Below, piece after piece: positions 32,699 through 41,082 of a stretch of 64,000 bases of DNA. The notes under the pieces are model-generated. The model ran no database searches. It was not told the origin of the DNA and worked only from the letters and a program-made list of their open reading frames with translations. The translations under genes were made by a program, and so were the position numbers. Position 1 is the first letter of the stretch; every line of letters starts with the position of its first letter. Origin of the DNA: Thermophilibacter provencensis (GTDB taxonomy: Bacteria; Actinomycetota; Coriobacteriia; Coriobacteriales; Atopobiaceae); contig NZ_JAUDEA010000001.1 in the NCBI RefSeq assembly GCF_030372065.1, forward strand, positions 1 through 64,000, in the 5' to 3' direction.

Positions 32699-32998
32699 CT
32701 AGCCGAGCATCTTCTTGACGTCATCGAGAATCTTAGCGGCATTCATGCGACCGTAGTCGACCATCGGGATGACGGCGACGGGGATACGCCCCTCGACGGC
32801 CTTCTCGAAATCGCCCTTCGCGTAGCCAATCTGAGGTCCAAGGAGGATGACGTCGGCCTCGTTGATGTGGTCCATGGCCTCGTTCATCGGGCGCGCCTCG
32901 ATTGCGACCTCCTCGCCGCGAGCCGCAGCCTCCTTCTGCATCTTCTGGACGAGCAGGCTCGTGGACATGCCCGCGTTGCAGCACAGCATGATCTTCAT
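32699..32998 (-). CDS. PTS cellobiose-family IIB component
   Basis: 99 aa from the ATG at 32998 (SD AAAGGACAGATC); a longer frame upstream has no SD. Begins MKIMLCCNAGMSTSLLVQKM with the phospho-accepting Cys near residue 7 in the CCNAGMSTS loop typical of CelA-type IIB. The C-terminus has DVILLGPQIGYAKGDFEK and VAVIPMVDYGRMNAAKILDDV. It phosphorylates the sugar bound to IIC. Confidence 0.94.
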   Translation of the reverse strand: MKIMLCCNAGMSTSLLVQKMQKEAAARGEEVAIEARPMNEAMDHINEADVILLGPQIGYAKGDFEKAVEGRIPVAVIPMVDYGRMNAAKILDDVKKMLG

Positions 32999-33160
32999 GA
33001 TCTGTCCTTTCCGACCGGCGTACCGGTCCTTGCATCCGACGACCGCCAGATGACGGTCACCGCTTCTTGACATGGGACCCCCTCGGGACACCTCCCGGGG
33101 GGCACCCTCTGCGGACAAGCTGGTATGGCCCGTCCGCAGAGAGCAGGGGGAACTACGCGA

Positions 33161-34543
33161 CTACTCCTGAGCTATCTCGAACTGCTTGCGCTGCGCGGTC
33201 TCCGACGCCTTCATAAAGGGCAGGTAGATCAGCGTGAAGATTACCAGCAGCACGATCTGGAGAATGCCCGCGCGGATATCACCACCCGTGGACAGGACGC
33301 CCGAGGCAATGATTGGCGTGGTCCAGGGCACCTGGATGCAGGTGGGGTTGACCAGGCCGACGGCCGTGGCGAAGTAACCGACGAGAATACCGATGATGGT
33401 GTTCAGCACGAACGGCACCATGAGCGGGATGTTGAACACGATCGGGTAGCCGTAGATGACCGGCTCGTTGATGTTGAAGACGGCAGGCAGGATGCCGAGC
33501 TTGGCCACCTCGCGGGAGGGACGCCACTTGCCCCAGATGAACGTTGCGATGAGCAGCGCCAGCGTGCAGCCCGAGCCGCCCATGAGCGCGTAGACGTTGA
33601 TGACGTTCATGTTGAGCCACAGGTCCGGGTTGGCGATGACCGCGTCGATGCCGCCGGCGCTGTACACGCTCGTCGCCTCGACGAGCACGATGGTGAGGAT
33701 GGGCTCGACGAGCACGCCGTTGATGGTGGACTGGTGGATGCCGAGGGTGAACAGGAACACGCCGAGCGAGTAGATCACCACGAGGCCGACCGGGTTGGTG
33801 GTAAGGGAGCGCAGCGGAGTCTGGATGAAGGTGTTAATGAGAGCAGTGACGTCAGTCTGGAAGCCTGCGTAGAGAACCATCGAGAGCACGCCGAAGGCGC
33901 CCAGGGTGAGCAGCATCGGGATCAGGACGTTGAAGGACTTCTCGACCGCGGGCGGCACGCCCTCGGGCATCTTGATGCGCAGCTTCTCGATGCCCGAGAC
34001 CTTGATGAAGAGCGTGGGCGCAAACAGGCCGATGATGATGGCGGTGAACATGCCGTTGGTGCCAGTGTAGTTCGTGATGAACGCGCTCGAGACCTGGGCG
34101 GTGGTCACCTCTTCGGCCACGTAGAGCGGCGATGACGTAGCAAGGTTGGCAGCCACCGTCTGCGGCATCATGATGAAGAAGACCGCGAGCGCCACCACTA
34201 CGCATGAGACGGGGTTGTCGAAGCGCTTGTTGTTCGCGAAGCTGTAGCCCACCATGGCGCATAGCAGGATGGCTGAGATGGAGAGCGCACCCTGCGTGAG
34301 CGAGTTGCCCCAGTACTGGGCCGTGGCGAGCACGTCGGCGTTCGGGAAGAGCCCGGGGTTGCTCGGGTCCGCGCTCCACAGGAACGTGAAGACCACGTTG
34401 TTGAGCAATGCGGCGATGCCGGCAAGGATGAAGATCGGCATGATGGTGGCGAAGCCATCGCGCAGGCTGCGCAGGTGCACCTGGTTGCCGACCTTGGCGG
34501 AGACTTCCGCGAACTTGTCGAGGAAGCTTTGTCCGTTGGCCAT
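33161..34543 (-). CDS. PTS cellobiose/beta-glucoside-family IIC permease
   Basis: 460 aa from the ATG at 34543 (SD AGGAGTGAAAGAC). About ten membrane helices with the conserved Lac-family region NINEPVIYGYPIVFNIPLMVPF near the substrate site and ALMGGSGCTLALLIATF. The N-terminus FLDKFAEVSAKVGNQVHLRSLRDGFATIMPIFILAG is diagnostic. The following GH1 enzyme suggests the transported sugar is a beta-glucoside such as cellobiose, arriving in the cell as the 6-phosphate. Confidence 0.95.
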   Translation of the reverse strand: MANGQSFLDKFAEVSAKVGNQVHLRSLRDGFATIMPIFILAGIAALLNNVVFTFLWSADPSNPGLFPNADVLATAQYWGNSLTQGALSISAILLCAMVGYSFANNKRFDNPVSCVVVALAVFFIMMPQTVAANLATSSPLYVAEEVTTAQVSSAFITNYTGTNGMFTAIIIGLFAPTLFIKVSGIEKLRIKMPEGVPPAVEKSFNVLIPMLLTLGAFGVLSMVLYAGFQTDVTALINTFIQTPLRSLTTNPVGLVVIYSLGVFLFTLGIHQSTINGVLVEPILTIVLVEATSVYSAGGIDAVIANPDLWLNMNVINVYALMGGSGCTLALLIATFIWGKWRPSREVAKLGILPAVFNINEPVIYGYPIVFNIPLMVPFVLNTIIGILVGYFATAVGLVNPTCIQVPWTTPIIASGVLSTGGDIRAGILQIVLLVIFTLIYLPFMKASETAQRKQFEIAQE

Positions 34544-34676
34544 GTCTTTCACTCCTAACTGAACTGTTGGAAACATTAGCCGTGCCATCGCGCCCCTCTC
34601 CAGGGGGGCGCGTATCCGATGACCGAACCAGGGGGGAGGGAGCCCGGGACCGTTCCTCCCGATCCGGACCAAGGAC

Positions 34677-36077
34677 CTACTTCACCACGTGCGTCGTGGT
34701 GACCTCCTTGAGCCAAGCGGCTGATTTCTTGGGCCTGCGCTCGTAGTTCTCCATGAGGTCGACCTCGACGAAGCCATAGCGGTTCTTGAAGGCGTTCGCC
34801 CAGGACCAGTTGTCAATGAGGCCCCAGTAGTGGTAGCCGCGGCACTTGGCGCCGTCGTCGATCGCGCGGGCGATCCAGGAGAGGTGGTCGCGCACAAAGT
34901 CGACGCGGTAGTCGTCCTGGATCTGGCCGCTCTCGTCGCGGTTCTTGTACTCGCCCTCGATACCGATGCCGTTCTCGGACACGAACCACTCGAGGTCGGG
35001 GTACTCGTCACGGCACTTCATGCCGAAGTCGTAGATGCCCTTGGGGTAGATCTCCCAGCCGCGGCTCTCGTTCATGACGCGCTCGGGCCAGACGTAGGGC
35101 TCGGCAAAGAGAGGATTGCCCCACTCGTCATGATCGCGGCTCGGCGCCTGCACGCGACAGGGCTGGTAGTAGTTGCAGCCGAGCCAGTCCACGACGCCCG
35201 AGCGCAGGACCTCCTCGTCACCGGGGCGAGCCGGGACCGGCGTCCCAAGGCGGGCGAGGGTCTCGAGCACGTCCGCGGGCAGGCTGCCCTTGGTCGCGAG
35301 GTCGAGCCACCAGCGCGTGGTGAGGCCGTCGTTCATGCGCAGCGCCTCGAGGTCGGCCTCGCTCGGGTCCTCCTTGGTGTAGGAGGGGCTGAAGTTGCAC
35401 ACGATGCCAATCCTCGCGTCCGGACGGAGCGCGCCCTCCTCGCGCGCCGCGCGGTAGCGGGCGACGCCGAGCGCGTGCGCGATCGAGATGTTGTACTGCG
35501 CCACCACGGCCTCGCGGAAGCTGTGGTGCTGCGGGTACCAGCCACCGTGCCAGTAGCGGTTCTCGGGCTCGACGCTCGGCTCGTTGAACGTGAACCAGTA
35601 CCGGACCTCCTTGCCGAACTCGTGGAGCGCCTTCTCGACGTAGTTCGCGTACGCCTCGCAGGTCTCGCGGCTCTCCCAGCCGCCGCGGCGGAAGAGGAAG
35701 GTGGGGAGGTCAAAGTGGTAGAGGGTCACGAAGGGCTCGAGCCCTTCTTCGCGCGCCGCGCGGAAGAGCTCGTGGTACCAGGCCGCGCCCTCGGGGTTGA
35801 CGTTGCCGTCGGCATCGAGCAGGCGGCTCCACTGGATCGACGTGCGGAAGCTGTCGAGCCCGAGGCCCTTGAGGATGGCAAGGTCCTCCTTGTAGTGGTG
35901 CATGAAGTCGTTGCCCACGTAGGAGCCCACGCGGTTGTAGAACGCCTCGATGTCCTCGTTGGACCAGGTGTCCCACACGTTCTCAAGCTTGCCGCCTACG
36001 TTCCAGCCTCCTTCCGTCTGCGGGCCGGACATAGCCGCCCCGAAGAAGAAGTTCTCGGGCAGGGTCAGTTCTGCCAT
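34677..36077 (-). CDS. GH1 6-phospho-beta-glucosidase
   Basis: 466 aa, ATG after GGAGGCGTC. Glycoside hydrolase family 1: LPENFFFGAAMSGPQTEG at the N-terminus, acid/base Glu in YWFTFNEPS (about 165) and nucleophile Glu in WFVSENGIG (about 370). The C-terminal YGFVEVDLMENYERRPKKSAAWLKEV is usual. It cleaves phosphorylated beta-glucosides delivered by the PTS. First gene of the GH1-IIC-IIB-IIA operon, divergent from its probable GntR regulator. Confidence 0.94.
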   Translation of the reverse strand: MAELTLPENFFFGAAMSGPQTEGGWNVGGKLENVWDTWSNEDIEAFYNRVGSYVGNDFMHHYKEDLAILKGLGLDSFRTSIQWSRLLDADGNVNPEGAAWYHELFRAAREEGLEPFVTLYHFDLPTFLFRRGGWESRETCEAYANYVEKALHEFGKEVRYWFTFNEPSVEPENRYWHGGWYPQHHSFREAVVAQYNISIAHALGVARYRAAREEGALRPDARIGIVCNFSPSYTKEDPSEADLEALRMNDGLTTRWWLDLATKGSLPADVLETLARLGTPVPARPGDEEVLRSGVVDWLGCNYYQPCRVQAPSRDHDEWGNPLFAEPYVWPERVMNESRGWEIYPKGIYDFGMKCRDEYPDLEWFVSENGIGIEGEYKNRDESGQIQDDYRVDFVRDHLSWIARAIDDGAKCRGYHYWGLIDNWSWANAFKNRYGFVEVDLMENYERRPKKSAAWLKEVTTTHVVK

Positions 36078-36385
36078 GACGCCTCCGTTTCCTCGCTCGT
36101 CCTGCGCGGCTCTTTGTCGCGCTTTGTTAGTTGAATTGTAGCGCTCTTATTTTCTCTATGTAGCGGATTTATTACCGACAAAGACGGGAACAAAGGAAGA
36201 TAATGGATTACGTCAGACGAGAATCACGTCGATGAGCTGGGGTTTTACAGCCGACCAGCCCGACGGGGCACAACGCGCACGAACCCGCACCCTCTTGCCT
36301 GACCGTAAAATCAAACCGCTCGCGGGCGAAACAAGACCGTTCGCGGAGCGCATCGAGGACCGCGGGAGGCACGAGGGAGGCCGCC
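36078..36385. promoter_or_regulatory. Divergent control region of the beta-glucoside operon and GntR gene
   Basis: A 308-bp gap with an AT-rich middle (about 36120-36210), unusual for this GC-rich window. On the minus strand TACAAT near 36139-36144 could be the operon -10. CTTTGTC (about 36111) and GACAAAG (about 36177) form a wide inverted repeat flanking it, a candidate operator. No gene is seen in it. Confidence 0.45.
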
Positions 36386-37156
36386 ATGCTCAAGTACGAG
36401 ACGATTGCCCAGAACATCCAGAGCCGCATCGAGAGCGGCGACCTCGCCCCCAACGACAAGCTGCCGACGGTCGTCGACCTCTGCGACCGCTACGGCGTGA
36501 GCAAGATCACCGTCAAGCGCGCCTTCGAGATCCTCACCGAGAAGGGCCTCATCGCCAGCAAGCGCGGGTCGGGCACCTACGTGAAGAACACCACCGAGCT
36601 CTTTGACACGGGGAGCGTCGACCCGTTGCTCGTGGGCGAGGACGGCACGCGGGAGGACACGTTCGGGTTCACCAGGTCCGACCAGCCGATCGGCTTCACC
36701 GCCTCGCACAGCGCGCGCGGGAGGAGCGTGAGCTCGGTGGTCTACGACTTCTCGGTCACGAACCCGCCCGAGAGCGTCGCGCGGCACCTGAACATCTCCC
36801 CCTACGACTTCACCTACTACTTCTGCCGGGTGCGCTGCCTCGAGGGCGAGCCCATCACGATTGAGTACACGTACATGCCGATCGACGTGACACCCGGTCT
36901 CAAGCGCGACCAGCTCTATCACTCCGTCTATGCGTTCGTGCAGGACACGCTCGGGCTGAAGATCTCGAGCTTCCACCGTATCATCCGTGCCGTGGGCGCG
37001 ACCGAGGAGGAGGCCGAGCGCCTGCAGCTCGACACGAGCGCTCCGCTGCTCGAGATCTCCCAGGTCGGCTTCCTCGATGACGGAACACCCTTCGAGTTCT
37101 CCGTCGCACGCAGCAACGGCAAGCGCTCCGAGCTGCGCGACGTGAACGTCATATAG
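36386..37156 (+). CDS. GntR-family regulator, HutC/UTRA type
   Basis: 256 aa; ATG after GGGAGGCCGCC. The winged helix is YETIAQNIQSRIESGDLAPNDKLPTVVDLCDRYGVSKITVKRAFEILTEKGLIASKRGSGTYV. The UTRA effector domain follows (PYDFTYYFCRVRCLEGEPITIEYTYMPI and LLEISQVGFLDDGTPFEFSVARSNG). UTRA regulators of this kind sense sugar phosphates. Position between the PTS/GH1 operon and a ROK kinase suggests it controls both. Confidence 0.93.
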   Translation: MLKYETIAQNIQSRIESGDLAPNDKLPTVVDLCDRYGVSKITVKRAFEILTEKGLIASKRGSGTYVKNTTELFDTGSVDPLLVGEDGTREDTFGFTRSDQPIGFTASHSARGRSVSSVVYDFSVTNPPESVARHLNISPYDFTYYFCRVRCLEGEPITIEYTYMPIDVTPGLKRDQLYHSVYAFVQDTLGLKISSFHRIIRAVGATEEEAERLQLDTSAPLLEISQVGFLDDGTPFEFSVARSNGKRSELRDVNVI

Positions 37157-37182
37157 GCGAAAGACGAAGGCAGGAGAGAGAC

Positions 37183-38091
37183 ATGAAGAGGCTGGCGGTT
37201 CTCGACGTAGGCGGCTCTGCGATCAAGTACTGCACTATGAGCGACTCGGGACTCGAGGACAAGGGCCAGGTGCCCACCCCCGACGGAAAGAGTCACGACC
37301 CCGAGGCGTTTCTCGAGACCATCGAGGGCATCCTCAGCCGCATGGGCGACGTCGAGGGTCTGGCCCTCTCCATGCCCGGGGAAATCGACGCGAGCCGGAA
37401 GTACATCCGGACGGGCGGCGCGCTGCTCTACAACTACGACGTCGACGTGACGGAGTGGGAGAGGCGCTTCGGCCTCACGATCGAGGTCGAGAACGACGCG
37501 CGCTGCTCGGCGATCGCCGAGCTCGCCCGCGGCAACCTGCAGGGCGTGGACTGCGGCGTGGTGCTTGCGTTTGGGACGGGCATCGGCGGCGGGGTCGTCG
37601 CCGGCGGCAAGGTCCTGCGAGGGGCGCACCTCTTTGCGGGGGAGGCGTCGAAGGTTCTCACCTCCTGGCCCGAGGACCCCCGGGACCCCATCGCGAGCGA
37701 CCAGCTCTGGTCGTCCTCCTGCTCGACGAAGTCCCTCTGCCAGCGCGTCGCCCGGGCAAAGGGGGTCGACAGCTGCGACGGGCGGCAGCTCTTCGGCTGG
37801 CTCGGGGACGGGGACGAGGTCGTCGCCGGGGTGTTCCGCCAGGTGTGCGACGAGATTGCCGTGCAGATTCACAACATCCAGTGCTGGCTCGACCCCGAGC
37901 GCATCTGCCTCGGCGGTGGCATCAGCCAGAACCCGCTCTTCGTGGAGGGCGTGAGGGACGCGCACCGACGCTTCAACGCCTCGTTCGGCGACGTTTTCCC
38001 CGAGACGGACATCGTGGCGTGCCGGTTCTTCAACGATGCCAACCTCATCGGCGCCTTCGAGCACTTCCTTGCCATGCAGCGGTCACGCTAA
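37183..38091 (+). CDS. ROK-family sugar kinase
   Basis: 302 aa; ATG after AGGAGAGAGAC, 26 bp after the regulator gene. ATP phosphate-1 motif LAVLDVGGSAIKY, catalytic Asp in VENDARCSAIAE (about 105), then VVLAFGTGIGGGVVAGGKVLRGAHLFAGEAS. The ROK zinc motif CxCGxxGC is absent, as in the beta-glucoside kinase (BglK-like) subgroup. It may phosphorylate glucose or a beta-glucoside released by or escaping the PTS/GH1 pathway. It ends shortly before the inverted-repeat element at 38126. Confidence 0.88.
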   Translation: MKRLAVLDVGGSAIKYCTMSDSGLEDKGQVPTPDGKSHDPEAFLETIEGILSRMGDVEGLALSMPGEIDASRKYIRTGGALLYNYDVDVTEWERRFGLTIEVENDARCSAIAELARGNLQGVDCGVVLAFGTGIGGGVVAGGKVLRGAHLFAGEASKVLTSWPEDPRDPIASDQLWSSSCSTKSLCQRVARAKGVDSCDGRQLFGWLGDGDEVVAGVFRQVCDEIAVQIHNIQCWLDPERICLGGGISQNPLFVEGVRDAHRRFNASFGDVFPETDIVACRFFNDANLIGAFEHFLAMQRSR

Positions 38092-38125
38092 CGCGCAGGC
38101 GCGCCCCGGTTACGTACGCTCCCGG

Positions 38126-38231
38126 CGGTTACGTACACTGTTGCGACTTCCATATCGAGAAGCCCAACGCCCCGACCTGGGGTTTCTCGCCAAACGGCAA
38201 GACATGAGATTTTGAATAGTGTACGTAACCG
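38126..38231. repeat. 106-bp fold-back element, copy 1
   Basis: The 14-nt ends CGGTTACGTACACT (38126-38139) and AGTGTACGTAACCG (38218-38231) are perfect complements. The interior contains CAACGCCCCGACCTGGGG and TTTCTCGCC, closely matching the interior of the element at 60565-60667 although the ends differ. An extra copy of the left end with one change lies at 38107-38120. The element abuts the GGGACTGTCCC hairpin at 38235. Confidence 0.8.
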
Positions 38232-38234
38232 ACC

Positions 38235-38277
38235 GCGCATGATCCAAAAGGGGACTGTCCCCTTTTGGATCATGCGC
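38235..38277. repeat. GGGACTGTCCC hairpin, perfect 43-bp palindrome
   Basis: Two perfect 21-nt arms (38235-38255 and 38257-38277) flank a single T at 38256; the core is GGGGAC-T-GTCCCC and the outer arms read GCGCATGATCC. It covers the stop codon of the frameshifted flavodoxin-like gene (TGA at 38272-38270 on the minus strand). Such a stem could terminate transcription or fold as a cruciform. Confidence 0.9.
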
Positions 38278-38985
38278 ACCGCCCGCAGTCGGAGCAGCCG
38301 TTGCAGATGAGACGCTGGCCGCACGTCTCGCAGCGCTCGCGGAAATGAGGCCGATAGAGCTCCTCGGCGGGAATCGGCAGACCGAGCGGGTCGTGCAGGT
38401 GCCACTCGATCGAACGGCCCGCGCGGCTCACACCGGACTTGTACGCCTGCTCGCTCTGCAGCCGGTGGTCGCGCAGGCGTCGGTCTTCTCGATGTCGTCC
38501 TTGTTGAGCACGCCCGGCACCAACACCTCGCCGACCATATCCCACTTGTTGAGGGCGCAGGTGCGCTCCATGGGCACGCGCACGCCGTCGAGCGCCGTCG
38601 GATCCTCCTCCTCGCAGCAGGCGATGAGCGCGCACTCCTTGCCGGCAATGTCCTTGCCGCCCACCACGAGCGAGTAGATACGGTCGATGACGGCCTTGAT
38701 CTGCGCGGGAATCGAGTACCAATTCACGGGCGTGGCGAAGACGAGCACGTCGGCTTCGAGAATCGCCGGAGCGATGGTGTTGAAGTCGCCATTGAAGCCG
38801 CAGGCCTTGCCGGCGCTGTAGCAGGTCTCGCACGCGTGACATCCGCCGATCTTCATGAACGCGGCGTCGAAGCGCGTGACCTCGTGACCGAGCTTCTCGG
38901 GGGCATCCACGAATGCGTCCACCATCGCGAAGCTGTTGCCGCCCTTGCGCGGGCTGCCAGTGATGACAACGACCTTCTTGCCCAT
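38270..38985 (-). pseudogene. Flavodoxin/NADPH-dependent FMN reductase-like protein, frameshifted near its C-terminus
   Basis: From the ATG at 38985 (SD GGAGAGGAGC) the frame encodes a flavodoxin-like fold: VVVITGSPRKGGNSFAMVDAF (FMN phosphate loop), GCHACETCYSAGKACGFNGDF and FATPVNWYSIPAQIKAVIDRIYSLV. The original frame stops at 38428 soon after DDIEKTDAC. A neighbouring frame continues from about 38475 with HRLQSEQAYKSGVSRAGRSIEW and a Cys-rich end (CETCGQRLICNGCSDCGRC), which looks like the true C-terminus. A single-base indel near 38475, real or from assembly, explains this. The divergent neighbour is an HxlR regulator, the usual partner of such redox genes. Confidence 0.7.
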
Positions 38986-39039
38986 GATTGCTCCTCTCCT
39001 CTTTTGGCGACCCCTCGCCTTCCGGACATAATCGTAGGA

Positions 39040-39100
39040 GAATGCTTGTGCGATAATAAGTACGTATAGCAAAGTTTAGTACTTACCTTAAGTAAAGTGA
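39040..39100. promoter_or_regulatory. Divergent promoter with HxlR-type operator candidate
   Basis: The AT-rich stretch between the flavodoxin-like gene and the HxlR gene holds AAGTACG, TAGTACTTA and TTAAGTAAAG, giving overlapping inverted repeats around TACTTA/TAAGTA. HxlR regulators bind such imperfect dyads between divergent genes. Confidence 0.45.
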
Positions 39101-39106
39101 GGAAGC

Positions 39107-39436
39107 ATGAACTGCCACATCTCGGAGGCACAACTGGGCGAGACGGGCTTCTCGTACACCCTGTCGCTCATCAGCGGCAAGTACAAGATGACGATCCTCT
39201 ACGCGCTCATGGAGTTCGGCGTGGTGCGCTTCAACGAGCTGCAGCGCTACATCGGCACCATCTCGTACAAGACGCTCTCCTCCACGCTCAAGCAGCTCGA
39301 GGCCGACGGGCTCGTTCACCGCGAGGAGTACCCGCAGATCCCGCCCAAGGTGGAGTACAGCCTCACGGGGCGCGGACGCTCCCTCGTGCCGGTGCTCGAC
39401 CTCATGTGCGAGTGGGGCGAGCAGCACCGCCGGTAG
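39107..39436 (+). CDS. HxlR-family transcriptional regulator
   Basis: 109 aa; ATG after GAGGAAGC. Winged helix of the HxlR type: TLSLISGKYKMTILYALMEFGVVRFNELQRYIGTISYKTLSSTLKQLEADGLVHREEYPQIPPKVEYSLTGRGRSL. A Cys near residue 3 may serve for redox or electrophile sensing. Divergent from the flavodoxin-like gene and upstream of the flavin-reductase-like gene, both plausible targets. Confidence 0.93.
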   Translation: MNCHISEAQLGETGFSYTLSLISGKYKMTILYALMEFGVVRFNELQRYIGTISYKTLSSTLKQLEADGLVHREEYPQIPPKVEYSLTGRGRSLVPVLDLMCEWGEQHRR

Positions 39437-39535
39437 CCGCGGCGCCCGGGCGCTAACCCCAAAGACAGTACTGGCACGCGCTGCGGGCGGGCCGTATGCT
39501 GCGGGTAACGCAAGGTCCCGTGAAAGGAGCGCACC

Positions 39536-40096
39536 ATGAAGAGGAGCCTGGGCAACGCGGGCGAGCTGTTCCCGCAGTCGGTGTTCATCATCGCGAGCTA
39601 CGACGAGGACGGCGTGCCCAACGCCATGAACGCCGCGTGGGCGGGCGAGTGCAGCCGCCACGAGGTCTGCTTCAACATCGGCGACCACAAGACCACGGCC
39701 AACATCGTCAGGAAGGGCGCCTTCACCGTGGCTCCGGCCGACGCCGCCAACGTGGTCACGGCCGACTACTTTGGCATCGCCACCGGCAACAAAGTCAACA
39801 AGGCCGAGAAGAGCGGGCTCACGTTCATCCGCTCCGAGCATGTGGACGCGCCCGTGATCGAGGAGTACCCGCTCACCATGGAGTGCGAGGTCACCGCGAT
39901 CGACGGCGACGAGCACGGCGCGCGCGTGGTGGGCAGGATCGTGAACGTGCTCGTGGACGAGGACATCCTCGACGCCGACGGCAAGGTCGACTTCTCCGCG
40001 TGGCGCCCGCTCGTCTACGACGCCTCCCACATGACCTACCGCGTGGTGGGCGAGGAGGTCGGAGGCGCCTGGAACGTGGGCAAGCCGCTCGTGTAA
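39536..40096 (+). CDS. Flavin reductase-like (FMN-binding split barrel) protein
   Basis: 186 aa, SD AAAGGAGCGCACC. N-terminus FPQSVFIIASYDEDGVPNAMNAAWAGECSRHEVCFNIGDHKTTANIV is the flavin_reduct/split-barrel pattern; DYFGIATGNKVNKAEKSGLTF follows. These proteins bind FMN and act as flavin reductases or electron carriers. It probably serves with the flavodoxin-like protein under the HxlR regulator 100 bp upstream. Confidence 0.9.
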   Translation: MKRSLGNAGELFPQSVFIIASYDEDGVPNAMNAAWAGECSRHEVCFNIGDHKTTANIVRKGAFTVAPADAANVVTADYFGIATGNKVNKAEKSGLTFIRSEHVDAPVIEEYPLTMECEVTAIDGDEHGARVVGRIVNVLVDEDILDADGKVDFSAWRPLVYDASHMTYRVVGEEVGGAWNVGKPLV

Positions 40097-40179
40097 GCCG
40101 CGCGCCCGCGCAACCGGCTCAGCGCGTCCGGTGAGCCCTGGCCGAGAAGCCCCTTCTCACCATGCGGGCGGAAGGGCGC

Positions 40180-41013
40180 CTAGTACCAGTCGTGCTTCTC
40201 GCCGCGGTCGAGCGCGTCGATGCGGCCCATCTCCTCGTCCGTCAGGCTGAAGTGGTAGAGCTCGGCGTTCTCGCGGATGTGGTCGGGGTCGCTGGAGCCG
40301 GGTATCACCACGACGCCCTTCTGCAGGTTCCAGCGGAGGATGGCCTGCGCCGGGGACACGCCGTGCGCCGCGGCGACCTCCGCGATCACGGGGTCCCCGA
40401 AAAGCTCCGCGGTGTGGCCGCGCCCTCCGAGCGGGTACCAGCCCTGCACCACGATCCCCCGCTCCTGGATGAAGGGGATCACGTCGTTCTCCTGGTAGTA
40501 GGGGTGAATCTCGTTCTGCACGAGCGCGGGGGGCGTCTCCACCCGCGGGAGGAAGTCGGTCAGCTCCTCCACGTACCAGTTGGACAGGCCGACCGAGCGG
40601 ATGGCGCCCGCGTCCACGAACCGCTCCATGGCCTGGTAGGCCAAGACGTCGTTGCGGTCGGGGTGGTGCAGGAGCATGAGGTCCACGTAGCCGATGTTCA
40701 GCCGGTCGATGCACGCCTGGATGGCGAGCTCGGGGTCTGCCATCTCGGAGCCGGGGTAGATCTTGGTGGTGACGAACAGCTCCTCGCGCGTGACCACGCC
40801 CTCGTCGATGGCCGCGCGGACGGCCTGGCCCACCTCCTCCTCGTTGCCGTAGGCCGAGGCGGTGTCGAAGAGCCGCGCCCCGGCGTCAATGGCGGCGCGC
40901 ACCGAGGAGACGCACTCCTCGCCGTGCAGGCTGTAGGTACCAAGGCCGTTCAGCGGCAGCGCGTAGCCGCTGTTGAGCATGACCGTCCTGGTGTCGAAGT
41001 TGAAGACGCCCAC
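40180..41013 (-). CDS. Aldo/keto reductase
   Basis: 277 aa from a GTG at 41013 with GGAGG seven bases upstream. AKR signature: GLGTYSLHGEECVSSVRAAIDAGARLFDTASAYGNEEEVGQAVR with catalytic Asp and Tyr, Lys in LFVTTKIYP and His in LMLLHHPD. The NADP-binding end has LRWNLQKGVVVIPGSSDPDHI. Likely reduces a small aldehyde or ketone. Part of a cassette with the hydrolase and small protein downstream of a LysR gene. Confidence 0.94.
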   Translation of the reverse strand: MGVFNFDTRTVMLNSGYALPLNGLGTYSLHGEECVSSVRAAIDAGARLFDTASAYGNEEEVGQAVRAAIDEGVVTREELFVTTKIYPGSEMADPELAIQACIDRLNIGYVDLMLLHHPDRNDVLAYQAMERFVDAGAIRSVGLSNWYVEELTDFLPRVETPPALVQNEIHPYYQENDVIPFIQERGIVVQGWYPLGGRGHTAELFGDPVIAEVAAAHGVSPAQAILRWNLQKGVVVIPGSSDPDHIRENAELYHFSLTDEEMGRIDALDRGEKHDWY

Positions 41014-41082
41014 GTCGGAGCCTCCTTGCGTCGTAGGTGTGGTCGCGGCGGGACCCGCGCGCGGCGGGCCCCGTCACGGCCT

